Source: DASYLJ01 sp036009625
GTDB taxonomy: Bacteria > Desulfobacterota > Binatia > DP-6
NCBI GenBank assembly: GCA_036009625.1
Contig: DASYLJ010000092.1
Coordinates: 1 to 64,000 of the forward strand
Length of the DNA stretch: 64,000 bases
Direction of reading: 5' to 3'
Part shown: positions 9,046 through 17,786 of the stretch, in pieces
Position numbering within the stretch: the stretch's first letter is position 1
How the letters are laid out: the number at the start of each line of letters is the position of its first letter
Made by a program: the position numbers and the translations under genes
Notes under the pieces: model-generated
Databases searched by the model: none
What the model was told of the DNA's origin: nothing
The model's input: the letters and a program-made list of their open reading frames with translations, nothing else

Positions 9046-9675
9046 ATGCAGATCGCGGTCGTGACGTTCGACGGCTTCAACGAGATCGACTCGTTGGTCG
9101 CTGCCCACATGTTGAACCGTGTCCAACTCCCAGGATGGAAGGCCGAGATCGCGTGTCCGTCGGAGACGGTCCGGTCGATGAACGGCGTGCGCATCACGGC
9201 GCAGCGTCCGCTCGAGTTCGCCAACCAGGCCGACGTCGTGCTCGTCGGCAGTGGCCGTCTCACCCGTGAGATCATCGCGGACGACGCGATCATGTCGCGG
9301 CTTCGGTTGGACCCACGTCGGCAGCTCGTCGGTTCGCAGTGTTCCGGGGCACTCGTCCTGGCTCGGCTCGGCCTGCTCGACGCGGTGCCCGCCTGCACGG
9401 ACCTCTCGACCAGGCCGCATCTCGAGGCGGCCGGTATCCGCGTCCTCGAACAGTCGTTCCATGCGGCCGGCAACGTCGCGACGGCAGGCGGATGCCTGTC
9501 GGCGCAGTACCTCGCCGCGTGGGTGGTCTGGAGCCTGCTCGGTCGCGATGCCGTCGAGGACGTGTTCCGCTACGTCGCGCCCGTGGGGGAATTGGAGCAG
9601 TCCGTCGCGCGAGCCGTGTCGGCGGTCGAGCCGTACGTGGAGACTGCGCGTACGCGTGCCGGTAGTGGAGGCTGA
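9046..9675 (+). CDS. DJ-1/PfpI family protein
   Basis: 209 aa from ATG 9046 with GGAGAG upstream. The DJ-1/PfpI fold is shown by MQIAVVTFDGFNEID at the N-terminus and the nucleophile elbow GSQC99SGALVLARLGLL. The family includes deglycase-like enzymes, isocyanide hydratases and amidase-like sensors. The residues after the Cys (SGALVL) resemble the isonitrile hydratase/ThiJ group more than human DJ-1. No AraC domain is attached, unlike the gene at 22441-23394. It is followed by a membrane protein gene one base after its stop, so they are likely cotranscribed. Confidence 0.85.
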   Translation: MQIAVVTFDGFNEIDSLVAAHMLNRVQLPGWKAEIACPSETVRSMNGVRITAQRPLEFANQADVVLVGSGRLTREIIADDAIMSRLRLDPRRQLVGSQCSGALVLARLGLLDAVPACTDLSTRPHLEAAGIRVLEQSFHAAGNVATAGGCLSAQYLAAWVVWSLLGRDAVEDVFRYVAPVGELEQSVARAVSAVEPYVETARTRAGSGG

Positions 9676-9676
9676 C

Positions 9677-10111
9677 ATGCCCATGATCGACGTGGCGCAG
9701 GCGCTGTTGGCGGTCGCTGGGCTCATCTTCGTCACGTTGGGCACGCTGCACGGGTTGCTGACGCTTCTCGATCTCGGCAACCCTCGGGCGTTCACGCCCA
9801 CGGATGCGTCGGTCCGCGTCGCGATGCAGAGCGCGCGCGTGGCGTTCAATCCGCGCATCAATCTGTGGCAGGCATGGATGGGCTTCAATCTCAGCCACAG
9901 CGTCGGCGTCGTCCTCGCCGGTGGCGGCCTCCTGTTTCTGGCCTGGCCCGGTTTCCCGGCGTTCGTCGGCAGTCACCTGTTGCAGGGTATCGCGGCCGGC
10001 GTTGCCGCGGTGTACCTCGTCCTGTCCCTGCGGTTCTGGTTCTGGGGACCGGCGCTCGGGTCGGGTGTCGCGCTCTCGTGCATCGTCGCCGCCATCGTCT
10101 TGGCGGCGTAG
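9677..10111 (+). CDS. Small conserved membrane protein (LIC_13387-like)
   Basis: 144 aa from ATG 9677, one base after the preceding stop. Four hydrophobic segments are visible: about residues 8-30, 70-90, 98-116 and 122-142. The central block 'NPRAFTPTD..VR.AM....VAFNPRINLWQAWMGFNLSHS.GV' is a recognisable signature of an uncharacterised inner-membrane family that I recall as LIC_13387-type. No catalytic motif. Its coupling to the DJ-1/PfpI gene suggests a shared role that is not known. Confidence 0.75.
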   Translation: MPMIDVAQALLAVAGLIFVTLGTLHGLLTLLDLGNPRAFTPTDASVRVAMQSARVAFNPRINLWQAWMGFNLSHSVGVVLAGGGLLFLAWPGFPAFVGSHLLQGIAAGVAAVYLVLSLRFWFWGPALGSGVALSCIVAAIVLAA

Positions 10112-10156
10112 CGTCGACGCTGGGGGAGTACGCACGCGCCGACGGAGGATCGACCA

Positions 10157-10540
10157 ATGCCTGCACGCACTCCGGCAGAGATATGCACCATCTTCCAGCG
10201 AGCCATGGCGGACGGAGACCTGGACGCGGTGCTCGATGTCTACGATCGTGAAGCGGTCTTCGTGCACCAGTCAGGCGAGGTGACGAAGGGGTGGGACGCC
10301 CTGCACGGTGCGTTGGCCCCACTCGTCGCGGCCAGGACGTGTTTCGACTTCACCATCAAGGCAGTCGTCGAGGCTGGAGACATCGCGCTGATGCACACCC
10401 GGTGGACGGTCTCGGGCGATCGGCCGATGAACGTCCATGCGATAGAAGTGGCACGTCGACAGCCGGATGGATCATGGAAGTGGTTGATCGGAGACCCGTA
10501 CACCATCGGTAGAGTCTCGATGGCTGTCTGGACGGCATAG
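10157..10540 (+). CDS. NTF2-like/SnoaL-type small protein
   Basis: 127 aa, start with GGAGGATC upstream. It has the usual NTF2-like order: an N-terminal helix (PAEICTIFQRAMADGDLDAVLDVYD), a strand with AVFVHQSG, the TKGWDAL helix, and a curved sheet ending in DGSWKWLIGDPY. DUF4440/SnoaL proteins of this size are ketosteroid-isomerase-like enzymes, cyclases or binding proteins. The charged pocket residues cannot be assigned, so no reaction is named. Confidence 0.8.
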   Translation: MPARTPAEICTIFQRAMADGDLDAVLDVYDREAVFVHQSGEVTKGWDALHGALAPLVAARTCFDFTIKAVVEAGDIALMHTRWTVSGDRPMNVHAIEVARRQPDGSWKWLIGDPYTIGRVSMAVWTA

Positions 10541-10633
10541 CCGCGTTGCCCATGGCCGACACCCCGACGCTCCGCTACGTCGACCCGCACCAGTTGCGCA
10601 TGGCCATGCTGCGTGCGCTCGGGAGGGCGCGGA

Positions 10634-11383
10634 ATGCACCCGGGTAGCCCTGACAGCCCACGTCCCCTCGCCCTGGTGACGGGTGCCAGTCGTCGCGCAG
10701 GCATCGGTGCCGCCATCGCGCTCCAGCTCGCGCGCGACGGCTGGGACGTCGCGACGACCTTCTGGCGACCCTACGACGAGGCCGTCTTCCCCGGAACGGA
10801 CCGCGGCGACGTCGATGCGTTGCAGGAGCAGCTCGCCGCGAGCGGTGCGAAGACGGCCGCGATCGAAGCCGACCTTCGCCTCGTCGAGACACCGGCCCGC
10901 ATCTTCGACGAGGTCGAACGGTCGATCGGCCCGGTCACGGCGCTCGTGCTCTCGCATTGCCAGTCGGTCGACAGCGACATTCTCGGCACGACGGTCGAGA
11001 GCTTCGACCTGCACTTCGCCGTCAACGCCCGCGCGAGCTGGCTGCTGGTTCGCGAGCTCGGCCGACGCTTCCGGACGGAGCGGGGTCGGATCGTCGCGCT
11101 GACGAGCGATCACGTCGTCGGCAATCTGCCGTATGGCGCGAGCAAAGGTGCGCTGGACCGCATCGTGCTCGCGGCGGCAGAGGAGTTTCGCCACCTCGGC
11201 ATCACGGCGAACGTCATCGACCCTGGCCCGACCGACACCGGGTGGATGACCGCCGACCAGAAGGCAGCGCTCGGTGGTCGCGTGGGCCAGCCTTCGGATT
11301 GCGCCAGCCTCGTCCGCTTCCTGTGCTCGGAGGAGGGCGGGCGGATCGACGGTCAGCTCCTGCGCAGCAACGGCGAATCGTGA
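10634..11383 (+). CDS. Short-chain dehydrogenase/reductase (SDR)
   Basis: 249 aa from ATG 10634, which has GGGAGG seven bases upstream; an in-frame GTG at 10613 is less likely. The cofactor motif is ALVTGASRRAGIGAAIA (a variant TGxxxxxGxG with an extra Arg-Ala). The active-site YGASK gives Tyr and Lys; the Ser of the triad is in the LTSDHV strand. The C-terminal DGQLLRSNGES replaces the usual DGG. It resembles 3-oxoacyl-ACP-reductase-like SDRs of unknown substrate. Confidence 0.85.
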   Translation: MHPGSPDSPRPLALVTGASRRAGIGAAIALQLARDGWDVATTFWRPYDEAVFPGTDRGDVDALQEQLAASGAKTAAIEADLRLVETPARIFDEVERSIGPVTALVLSHCQSVDSDILGTTVESFDLHFAVNARASWLLVRELGRRFRTERGRIVALTSDHVVGNLPYGASKGALDRIVLAAAEEFRHLGITANVIDPGPTDTGWMTADQKAALGGRVGQPSDCASLVRFLCSEEGGRIDGQLLRSNGES

Positions 11384-11455
11384 TGACGTCGCCTTGGAGC
11401 AACTCCCGATGCCAGGCAGATTGCCCCCAGACGATCGCATCACTGGAGGTCCGCC

Positions 11456-11713
11456 ATGAATCGCGTTCCCGATGAAGGTCTGGTGCTCATCCCCGGCGAC
11501 TCGTTGATCACCGCCACGCCCGAGGAAGGGCGTGCTCTCGCGCTCATGATCGGGCGACACACGATCCACAACATCCAGCCGGACCTCGACGTCCTCAAAG
11601 GCGGCCGGCCGAACTACGCGACGACACCCGAGAGCCTCATCGCCGCGAGTCAGGTCGTGGCCATCGAGTTCCAGACCATCGCGGCGGCGAACGACTACTG
11701 GCGGAAGGCCTGA
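11456..11713 (+). CDS. Hypothetical small protein
   Basis: 85 aa with a good GGAGG site seven bases before the ATG. It is hydrophilic, with no signal peptide or membrane segment. Its middle part (GRALALMIGRHTIHNIQPDLDVLKGG) could be helical. I do not recognise the family. It is followed after 17 bases by a HAD hydrolase gene on the same strand and is probably cotranscribed with it. Confidence 0.6.
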   Translation: MNRVPDEGLVLIPGDSLITATPEEGRALALMIGRHTIHNIQPDLDVLKGGRPNYATTPESLIAASQVVAIEFQTIAAANDYWRKA

Positions 11714-11730
11714 AGCGGTCTCGGGCGGGA

Positions 11731-12366
11731 ATGCCGGCCGACCTGATCATCTTCGACAACGACGGCGTCCTCGTCGACAGCGAGCCCATCGTCAATCGCC
11801 TGTTCGTCGAGATGCTCGGTGAGCTCGGCCACTCGCTCGACTACGAGGGAACGCTGCGCGAGTTCTCGGGCGGGACCATGGCGGGTCGGCTCGCGGTCAT
11901 CGAACCGCGGCTCGGCTGGCGTGCCCCGGCGGAGTTCACCGCCGAGTACGATCGGCGTCTCCGCGCGCGACTCGCGCGTGAGCTTCGTCCGATACCGGGC
12001 ATTCGTCAGGTGTTGTCCGAGCTCTCGCGTCCATGGTGCGTCGCCTCCAATGCTGCCCCCGAGGACATGTGCGGCCGGCTCGGCTGGGCGGGCCTCCTGG
12101 CCGACTTCGCTCCGCCCATGTTCAGCGCGACGCAGGTCCCGCGCGGCAAGCCGGCACCCGATCTCTTCCTGTACGCCGCCGCCACCATGGGTGCTGCTCC
12201 CGATCGTTGCGTGGTGGTCGAGGACAGCGTTCCCGGCGTTCAGGCGGCCGTCGCAGCCGGCATGCCCGTGCTGGGGTTCGCGCGGCTCACCAGCCCGGAT
12301 GCGCTCCGCGCGGCTGGCGCCGCGGTGTTCGACGACATGTCGTTGCTGCCTGAGCTCGTGGGGTGA
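11731..12366 (+). CDS. HAD-IA hydrolase (beta-phosphoglucomutase/phosphatase-like)
   Basis: 211 aa. Motif I is FD9-N-D11-GVLVDSE, where the DSE and the helical cap that follows mark the beta-phosphoglucomutase-like subfamily. Motif II is in CVASNAA, the motif III Lys is in RGKPAPDLFL, and motif IV is VVVEDSVPGVQAA. The cap covers about residues 16-85. Candidates are small sugar-phosphate phosphatases of the YieH/YcjU kind; the substrate is open. The stop is one base before the GNAT gene that follows. Confidence 0.88.
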   Translation: MPADLIIFDNDGVLVDSEPIVNRLFVEMLGELGHSLDYEGTLREFSGGTMAGRLAVIEPRLGWRAPAEFTAEYDRRLRARLARELRPIPGIRQVLSELSRPWCVASNAAPEDMCGRLGWAGLLADFAPPMFSATQVPRGKPAPDLFLYAAATMGAAPDRCVVVEDSVPGVQAAVAAGMPVLGFARLTSPDALRAAGAAVFDDMSLLPELVG

Positions 12367-12367
12367 C

Positions 12368-12883
12368 ATGGACGATCCGCTGGAAGTCGCTCTCGACGTC
12401 GCGACGGCGAATGATGCCGTGCTGCTGGCGAACCTGCTCGAGCTCTACGTGCACGATCTCAGCGAGGTATTCCCGAGCATCGAGCTGGGGGCAGATGGTC
12501 GGTTCGGCTACGACAAGCTGCCGCTCTATTGGTCGGAGCCGGAGCAGCGTTTCCCCTTTCTCATCCGATGCCAGTCGCGTGTCGTGGGGTTCGTGCTCGT
12601 CACCCGCGGATCACCAGCGTCGGAGAATCCCGACGTCCACGACATCGCCGAGTTCTTCGTCCTTCGTCGTTACCGTCGTTCGGGTGTTGGCCGCCGCGCG
12701 GCGTTCCTCGTCTGGGATCGCTTTCCCGGCCGGTGGACCGTGCGCGTGTCCGAGGGAAATCACCCCGCGTTGCGGTTCTGGCCGGGCGTCGTCTCCGGGT
12801 ACGCGCGTGGCGCCGTGACGGAGAGCGAGCGTCCGGGCAGCCCGCACGCCTGGCGCGTGTTCTCGTTCGAGAGCCGTCAGTAG
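12368..12883 (+). CDS. GNAT-family N-acetyltransferase
   Basis: 171 aa from ATG 12368, one base after the HAD stop. FVLRRYRRSGVGRRAAFLVWDRFPG contains the R/Q-x-x-G-x-G/A acetyl-CoA pyrophosphate loop (RRSGVG). EQRFPFLIRCQSRVVGFVLV gives the preceding beta strands, and NHPALRFWPGVV gives the C-terminal helix. The acceptor is unknown. It appears to form an operon with the HAD hydrolase and the P-loop kinase. Confidence 0.85.
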   Translation: MDDPLEVALDVATANDAVLLANLLELYVHDLSEVFPSIELGADGRFGYDKLPLYWSEPEQRFPFLIRCQSRVVGFVLVTRGSPASENPDVHDIAEFFVLRRYRRSGVGRRAAFLVWDRFPGRWTVRVSEGNHPALRFWPGVVSGYARGAVTESERPGSPHAWRVFSFESRQ

Positions 12884-12893
12884 AGGTGGATCC

Positions 12894-13427
12894 ATGACGC
12901 CGATCGTGATCGTTACCGGGTCGCCCGGCACGGGCAAGACGACGGTCGCCGCTGGTCTGGCGAAGGTGGCCCCTCGCGGGCTGCACATTCCGTCGGACGT
13001 CTTCTTCACCTTCCCGGCGCACCCGATCTCGCCGTATCGACCCGCTGCCAAGGAGCAGAACACGGACATCATGATCGCGCTGGCTCGAACGGCCGTGGCG
13101 TTCGCCGAGCGGAGCTGGGCGGTGTTCCTCGACGGCATCGTCGGCCCGTGGTCGCTTCCCATCGTGGCGTCGGAGGTGCGACCGACGGGCATTGCGCTCG
13201 AGTACGTCGTCCTGCGCGCGCCGGTCGCGACGTGCCTCCAGCGAGTGCGGGCGCGGGAAGGCGAGGGCAGGGATCACGTCGTTCGGCAGATGCATGCCCA
13301 GTTCGCGGACCTCGGCCGGTTCGCGGGGCATGCGGTCGATACCGGCGAGCTGACGCCCGACGAGGTGGTGTCGGAGGTCACGAGGCGTCGCGCATCGTTC
13401 GCGCTGGATATGGAGCGGTTGGCCTAG
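12894..13427 (+). CDS. P-loop small-molecule kinase-like ATPase
   Basis: 177 aa. The Walker A motif is GSPGTGKTT (residues 9-17). IPSDVFFTF and VFLDGIVGPW may supply acidic metal-binding residues, and RVRAREGEGRDHV looks like the mobile lid with Arg residues. The size and order resemble AAA_33/chloramphenicol-phosphotransferase- or shikimate-kinase-like enzymes that phosphorylate a small molecule. Its TAG stop overlaps the stop of the convergent propeller gene within a single CTAG (13424-13427). Confidence 0.82.
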   Translation: MTPIVIVTGSPGTGKTTVAAGLAKVAPRGLHIPSDVFFTFPAHPISPYRPAAKEQNTDIMIALARTAVAFAERSWAVFLDGIVGPWSLPIVASEVRPTGIALEYVVLRAPVATCLQRVRAREGEGRDHVVRQMHAQFADLGRFAGHAVDTGELTPDEVVSEVTRRRASFALDMERLA

Positions 13428-15385
13428 GAACCCCGCAACGCCGCGACGTCCTGACGCAGTGCCTCGACGGCCGCGCGCAGCGACGCGACGGTCGCAGGGT
13501 CGAGCAGCTTCTTCGCCGACTTCTTGCGCAGCTGCTTGCCGAACGCCGAGAGCGCCTTGATCGCCCTGCCGAGCGCCTTGCGTGCCTTGCGCGAGGTACC
13601 GAGCCCCTCCGCCGTCGCGATGCTGGAGTCGGCGCGCGAGAGGAGCGACGCGAGCTTCGCGCCGAGCTTCCCGTCCGGTACTCCCGCGGCCGTCGCCAGA
13701 ACGAGCTCGTCCAGCCGGCAGTCGATGGAGGCGAACGTCGGCGCCGCGACGCAGCCGGCGACGTTCAGCGTCACCGTGGCGACGGGCGAGTCGCCGGTCG
13801 AATCGGTCGCCGTGAACGTGAAGGTGTCGGGCCCGCGGTAGCCGGGCGTCGGCGTATAGCTCACGGTGCCTGCGGCCTGATCGATCGCCCCGGCGACACC
13901 GTGGGTCGGATCGGTCACGAGCGTGCGCGTCACCGTGTCACCGTCGTCGTCGCTGCAGGTGAGCGAGACGATCGAGGCCGCTTCGCGGACGACCGTCTGT
14001 GTCACGTCGGTGCAGCGCGGCAACACGCCCAGGAGGTCGCGACGGAAGACGTCCTCGAAGAGGTTCGTGTCGTCGGGGCTCAGATTGTCGGCGTCCGATT
14101 CGAACGTCACGAAGCGACCGTCGGCCGAGATGGCGAAGCCATAGGTGTACGAGCTGGCGTCGCCCACGGGGCCGGCAGCGCCGGTGGCGCGGCTGACCAG
14201 GGTCGTCGTGCCTCGCTCGAGGTCGCGCACGTAGATGTCGAGGACGGCGTTGTCGTCGTCGGGGCTCAGATTGGTCGCATTCGACTCGAAAGTGACGAAG
14301 CGGCCGTCGGCGGAGAGCGCCGCGGTGTCGGATCCGTTGTTGCCCGCGGCACCGTTCACCCCGTCGGCCCGGCTGGCGAGCGTGGTCGATCCGGTCACGG
14401 TGTCGCGGACGAAGACGTGGCTGCTGGCGTTGTCGTCGTCGGGGCTCAGGCTGTTCGCATTCGACTCGAAGGCGACGAACCGCCCGTCGGCCGATATCGA
14501 ATCGATGAAGGAGTCCCCGTCCACCGCCGGGCCGCTCGGGCCGTTGCCCCGGCTGATCAACGTGGTGGTCCCGAGGAGCGTGTCGCGGAGGAAGACATTG
14601 AAGAACGCGTTGTCGTCATCGGGGCTCAGATTGTCGGCCGCCGAGTAGAACGCCACGAAACGCCCGTCGCCCGAGATCACCGCGGTCGAGCTGTCGCCGG
14701 TGGCGGCGGGGCCCGCCGCGCCATCCGCGCGGCTGACCAGGATGGTCGTGTTCATCACGGTGTCGCGCACGAAGACGTTGACGAAGGCGTCGATGTCGTC
14801 GGGGCTCAGGTCGTCGGCGGTCGACACGAACACGACGAACCGCCCGTCGCTGGAGATGGCCGGTACGGAGGAGGTGCCGTCCCCCGGCGCCCCATTCGCG
14901 CCCGTCGCTCGGCTGACGAAGATGGTCGTCTGGTTCAGCGTGTCGCGCACGAAGATGTCCAGGTGGGCGTCGGCATCGTCCGGGCTCAGGTTGGTGGCGC
15001 CCGATTCGAAGGCGACGAACCGCCCGTCACCGGAGAGTGTGGGGCTGTTGCAGCCCTCGTCGGCCCCCGCGCCCGAGGAGCCGGTCGCTCGGCTGACGAG
15101 GGTCGTCGTTCCGGCGTCGAGGTCGCGCACGAAAATGTTCTGCACGGCGTCGTCGTCGTCGAGGCTCAGATTGTCGGCATTCGAGGCGAACGCCACGATG
15201 TGGCCGTCGGCGGATATCCGGGCGACGTACGAGGCCGCGTCGCCGACCGGGCCGCTCGCGCCGCCCATCCGACTCACCAGCACCGTGTCGCCACGGATCG
15301 CGGACGCTGGTGGCGACGGCACGAGCAAGACGACCAGCGTCTCGAGCGCCACGAAGATTCCAAACCGGCCTCGACTGGTGCGCAT
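13424..15385 (-). CDS. Large secreted repeat propeller with Ig-like and conserved C-terminal helical domain
   Basis: 653 aa from the ATG at 15383-15385, with GAGGAGG upstream on the bottom strand. Signal peptide near residues 8-30. About nine repeats of 48 residues follow ('DGRFVAFESNA.NLSPDD.NA...VFVRDT..G.TTLVSRA.G..G..GD'), a WD40/TolB-like propeller array. Next comes a cadherin/Ig-like Big domain (YTPTPGYRGPDTFTFTATD...VTLNV). The last about 104 residues are a helical domain starting 'FASIDCRLDEL' with 'LLSRADSSIATA' and a Lys-rich KALGRAIKAL..F.KQL segment. The same domain ends the unrelated protein at 25294-27369. No catalytic residues seen; probably a surface or matrix protein. Confidence 0.87.
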   Translation of the reverse strand: MRTSRGRFGIFVALETLVVLLVPSPPASAIRGDTVLVSRMGGASGPVGDAASYVARISADGHIVAFASNADNLSLDDDDAVQNIFVRDLDAGTTTLVSRATGSSGAGADEGCNSPTLSGDGRFVAFESGATNLSPDDADAHLDIFVRDTLNQTTIFVSRATGANGAPGDGTSSVPAISSDGRFVVFVSTADDLSPDDIDAFVNVFVRDTVMNTTILVSRADGAAGPAATGDSSTAVISGDGRFVAFYSAADNLSPDDDNAFFNVFLRDTLLGTTTLISRGNGPSGPAVDGDSFIDSISADGRFVAFESNANSLSPDDDNASSHVFVRDTVTGSTTLASRADGVNGAAGNNGSDTAALSADGRFVTFESNATNLSPDDDNAVLDIYVRDLERGTTTLVSRATGAAGPVGDASSYTYGFAISADGRFVTFESDADNLSPDDTNLFEDVFRRDLLGVLPRCTDVTQTVVREAASIVSLTCSDDDGDTVTRTLVTDPTHGVAGAIDQAAGTVSYTPTPGYRGPDTFTFTATDSTGDSPVATVTLNVAGCVAAPTFASIDCRLDELVLATAAGVPDGKLGAKLASLLSRADSSIATAEGLGTSRKARKALGRAIKALSAFGKQLRKKSAKKLLDPATVASLRAAVEALRQDVAALRGS

Positions 15386-15498
15386 GGGGACCTCCTCGGA
15401 CGGCCGAACCCTAGCCGAGGCACCGCTGCTTGGCGAGGTACAAAGTCGAACGCTGCGCTGCTGGTTCACAGCCGCGGTCCGATGTAGTGCGAGCGTCC

Positions 15499-16590
15499 AT
15501 GATCGACTCCACGGCAGTCCGGACCGCGATCGTCGCCGCGCTTCTCCTCGGCGGCGTCCACACCACCCAGGCCTGCACGGGCATCAGCTTGACCGCGGCG
15601 GACGGCACCGTCGTCCACGCGCGCACGTTGGAGTTCGCGATCGACATCGACTCCAGTGTCATCATGATCCCGCGCGGCTTTGCGCGCACCGGGACCACGC
15701 CCGACGGCAAGCCGGGGCTCCAGTGGACGTCGAAGTACGCCAGCGTCGGCGCCAACGGCGTCGGCATGCCGGTCCTCTTCGACGGCGTGAACGAGAAGGG
15801 CTTGTCGTCGGGGCTCTTCTACTTCCCGACCTCCGCCGGCTACATGCCGTACACCGCGGCCGATGCGGGCAAGACGCTCGCGCCGTGGGAGCTCGGGTCG
15901 TGGTTGCTCGAGAACTTCGCCAGCGTCGACGAGGTGCGGGCCAACATCGGCAAGGTCGTCGTCCCCGGCGTCGTCTACCAGGGGTGGGGCATGGCGCCCG
16001 AGGTGCACTTCATCGTGCAGGACGCCTCCGGCGAGAGCATCGTCATCGAGTACGTCGGCGGCACGCTCCACGTGCACGACGACCCGTTCGGCGTGTTGAC
16101 CAACTCGCCGGCCTTCGACTGGCACATGACCAACCTGCGCAACTACGTGAACTTCTCGATGGTCAACGTGCCGCCCGTGAAGCTGGGGTCGGTCACGCTC
16201 GAGCCGTTCGGGCAGGGCTCGGGCATGCTCGGCCTTCCCGGCGACTTCACGCCGCCGTCGCGCTTCGTGCGTGCGGTGGCCTTCAGCCAGTCGGTGCTGC
16301 CGTCGCAGACCGGCGACGACGCCATCCTCCAGGCGTTCCATCTCCTGAACCAGTTCGACATCCCGAAGGGATCGGCGCGCGACCACGAGAAGGACGCCCA
16401 CGGCAACATCCAGGCCGACTACACGCTCTGGACGAGCGCCAGCGATCTCAAGGCGAAGCGCTTCTACTTCCGCACCTACGACAACAGCCAGATGCGCATG
16501 GTCGACCTGACGAAGATGAACCTCGACGCGAAGGACATCGTCACCATGTCGATGAAGGGCGGCGAGGCCATCAATCTCCTGGTGCCGTAG
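15499..16590 (+). CDS. Exported choloylglycine-hydrolase-family (Ntn) amidase
   Basis: 363 aa from ATG 15499. A signal peptide ends at HTTQA, leaving Cys26 (CTGISL) as the new N-terminal residue. That is exactly the catalytic Cys of the Ntn-hydrolase choloylglycine hydrolase/penicillin V acylase family (PF02275). The expected Arg and Asp follow (ARTLEFAID), as do the oxyanion Asn (LTNSPAFDWH), the second Asn (NYVNFS) and the late Arg (PPSRFVRA). It would cleave amide bonds of bile-salt-like, penicillin V-like or N-acyl-homoserine-lactone-like substrates in the periplasm. It is divergent from the propeller gene, with 113 bases between starts. Confidence 0.92.
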   Translation: MIDSTAVRTAIVAALLLGGVHTTQACTGISLTAADGTVVHARTLEFAIDIDSSVIMIPRGFARTGTTPDGKPGLQWTSKYASVGANGVGMPVLFDGVNEKGLSSGLFYFPTSAGYMPYTAADAGKTLAPWELGSWLLENFASVDEVRANIGKVVVPGVVYQGWGMAPEVHFIVQDASGESIVIEYVGGTLHVHDDPFGVLTNSPAFDWHMTNLRNYVNFSMVNVPPVKLGSVTLEPFGQGSGMLGLPGDFTPPSRFVRAVAFSQSVLPSQTGDDAILQAFHLLNQFDIPKGSARDHEKDAHGNIQADYTLWTSASDLKAKRFYFRTYDNSQMRMVDLTKMNLDAKDIVTMSMKGGEAINLLVP

Positions 16591-16606
16591 CACGCCTTGA
16601 CGGGCC

Positions 16607-16622
16607 GTCCATCATCCTGGAC
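16607..16622 (+). promoter_or_regulatory. Possible operator upstream of the XRE-cupin regulator
   Basis: GTCCA-N6-TGGAC is an inverted repeat 13 bases before the regulator's start. Its position would suit autoregulation by the HTH protein encoded immediately after it. The arms are only 5 bp, so this is a weak call. Confidence 0.3.
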
Positions 16623-16634
16623 AACGCGTCCAGC

Positions 16635-17222
16635 ATGAAGGATGCCGGTCCCGACCTGAATCACCGCATCGCCGACCGCGTGCGCGAGCTGCGCGCGGCA
16701 CGAGGGATGTCGCTCGACGCGCTCGCCGGGAAGAGCGGCGTCAGCCGCTCGATGATCTCCCTCGTCGAGCGCGGTGAGAGCAGCCCCACGGCGGTGGTGC
16801 TGGAGAAGCTGGCCGGCGGGTTGGGCGTGATGCTCGCCGCGCTGTTCGATGGACCAGTCCCGCCCGGGGGCCCACTGGCGCGGCGTGACGATCAGCCGGT
16901 GTGGACCGATCCGGCGTCGGGCTACCGGCGGCGCAACGTCTCGCCGCCGGGCGTGCCGCAGCCGATGCAGATCGTCGAGGTGCACTTTCCGGCCGGGGCG
17001 CGCGTTGCCTTCGAGAACGGCGGGCGCGATCTCCGGGTGCACCAGCAGGTGTGGGTGCTCGACGGCGCCATCGACGTCACCCTCGGCGACGAGCGACATC
17101 GAGTGCGCGCCGGCGACTGCCTGGCGATGCAGCTCGACCGCCCGACGATGTTCCACAACCCGACGCGAAAGCCGGCGCGCTATGCGGTGGTGATCGCGTC
17201 CGAACCCCTCGTGAGGCGATGA
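16635..17222 (+). CDS. XRE-family regulator with C-terminal cupin domain
   Basis: 195 aa from ATG 16635. Residues about 10-65 form an HTH_3 domain (RIADRVRELRAARGMSLDALAGKSGVSRSMISLVERGESSPTAVVLEKLAGGL). Residues about 110-190 form a cupin_2 barrel (QIVEVHFPAGARVAF, VHQQVWVLDGAIDVTLGDERHRVRAGDCLAM). This is the standard layout of SutR/PuuR-like regulators that sense a small metabolite through the cupin. The stop overlaps the start of the acetyltransferase that follows, a pairing seen in many proteobacteria and probably a local regulator-target pair. Confidence 0.93.
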   Translation: MKDAGPDLNHRIADRVRELRAARGMSLDALAGKSGVSRSMISLVERGESSPTAVVLEKLAGGLGVMLAALFDGPVPPGGPLARRDDQPVWTDPASGYRRRNVSPPGVPQPMQIVEVHFPAGARVAFENGGRDLRVHQQVWVLDGAIDVTLGDERHRVRAGDCLAMQLDRPTMFHNPTRKPARYAVVIASEPLVRR

Positions 17223-17755
17223 TGACGTCTCCCTGGTCCCTGCGACGCCTGCATGCGCTCGACGATGCACGGATCGGCGCCCTCGCCGACGTCCTGCTCG
17301 ACTGCGTCGACGGCGGTGCCTCGATAGGCTTCATGCACCCGCTGACCCGTGAACGTGCCGAAGCCTTCTGGCGTCGCGTGGCGGACGGCGTCGCCGCCGG
17401 CGAACGCGCGCTGCTGGTCGCCGAGGATGCGCACGGTGTGTGCGGCACCGTGCAGCTCGTGCTGCAGCTGCCCGAGAACCAGCCGCACCGCGCCGACCTG
17501 ACGAAGCTGCTGGTGCATCGCCGTGCCCGCCGCGACGGCCTCGGCGCGGCGCTGGTGCGCGCCGCCGAAGCCGCGGCATGCGAATGCGGCCGCACCCTGC
17601 TGGTGCTCGACGCCGTCACCGGCGGCGATGCGGCGCGCGTCTACGAGCGCCTCGGCTGGGTGCGTGTGGGAGACATTCCCGACTACGCGCTGTTCCCGGC
17701 GGGCGGGCTCTGCAGCACGACGGTGTACTACCGAAACCTCGACGCGCGATCTTAA
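17219..17755 (+). CDS. GNAT-family N-acetyltransferase
   Basis: 178 aa; the ATG at 17219 overlaps the preceding TGA, and a second ATG follows at once. The family blocks are LVAEDAHGVCGTVQLVLQ, then LTKLLVHRRARRDGLGAALVRAAEAAA (acetyl-CoA loop RRDGLG), then LLVLDAVTGGDAARVYERLGWVRVG. LDAVTGGDA.R.YE.LGW is typical of acetyltransferases paired with XRE-cupin regulators. The acceptor is unknown. Expression is likely controlled by the upstream regulator. Confidence 0.92.
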   Translation: MMTSPWSLRRLHALDDARIGALADVLLDCVDGGASIGFMHPLTRERAEAFWRRVADGVAAGERALLVAEDAHGVCGTVQLVLQLPENQPHRADLTKLLVHRRARRDGLGAALVRAAEAAACECGRTLLVLDAVTGGDAARVYERLGWVRVGDIPDYALFPAGGLCSTTVYYRNLDARS

Positions 17756-17786
17756 CTCCGAGCGCGACTCCTGCTAGGCCGGCGGC

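Noticed and set aside
10552..10647. A 31-codon open frame before the SDR gene
   Set aside because: No ribosome-binding site, overlaps the better-supported SDR start, and has no recognisable motif.
13148..15487. A 779-codon top-strand frame opposite the repeat propeller
   Set aside because: Its repeats (VVVVGAQIVGIR...) are the reverse reading of the propeller repeats.
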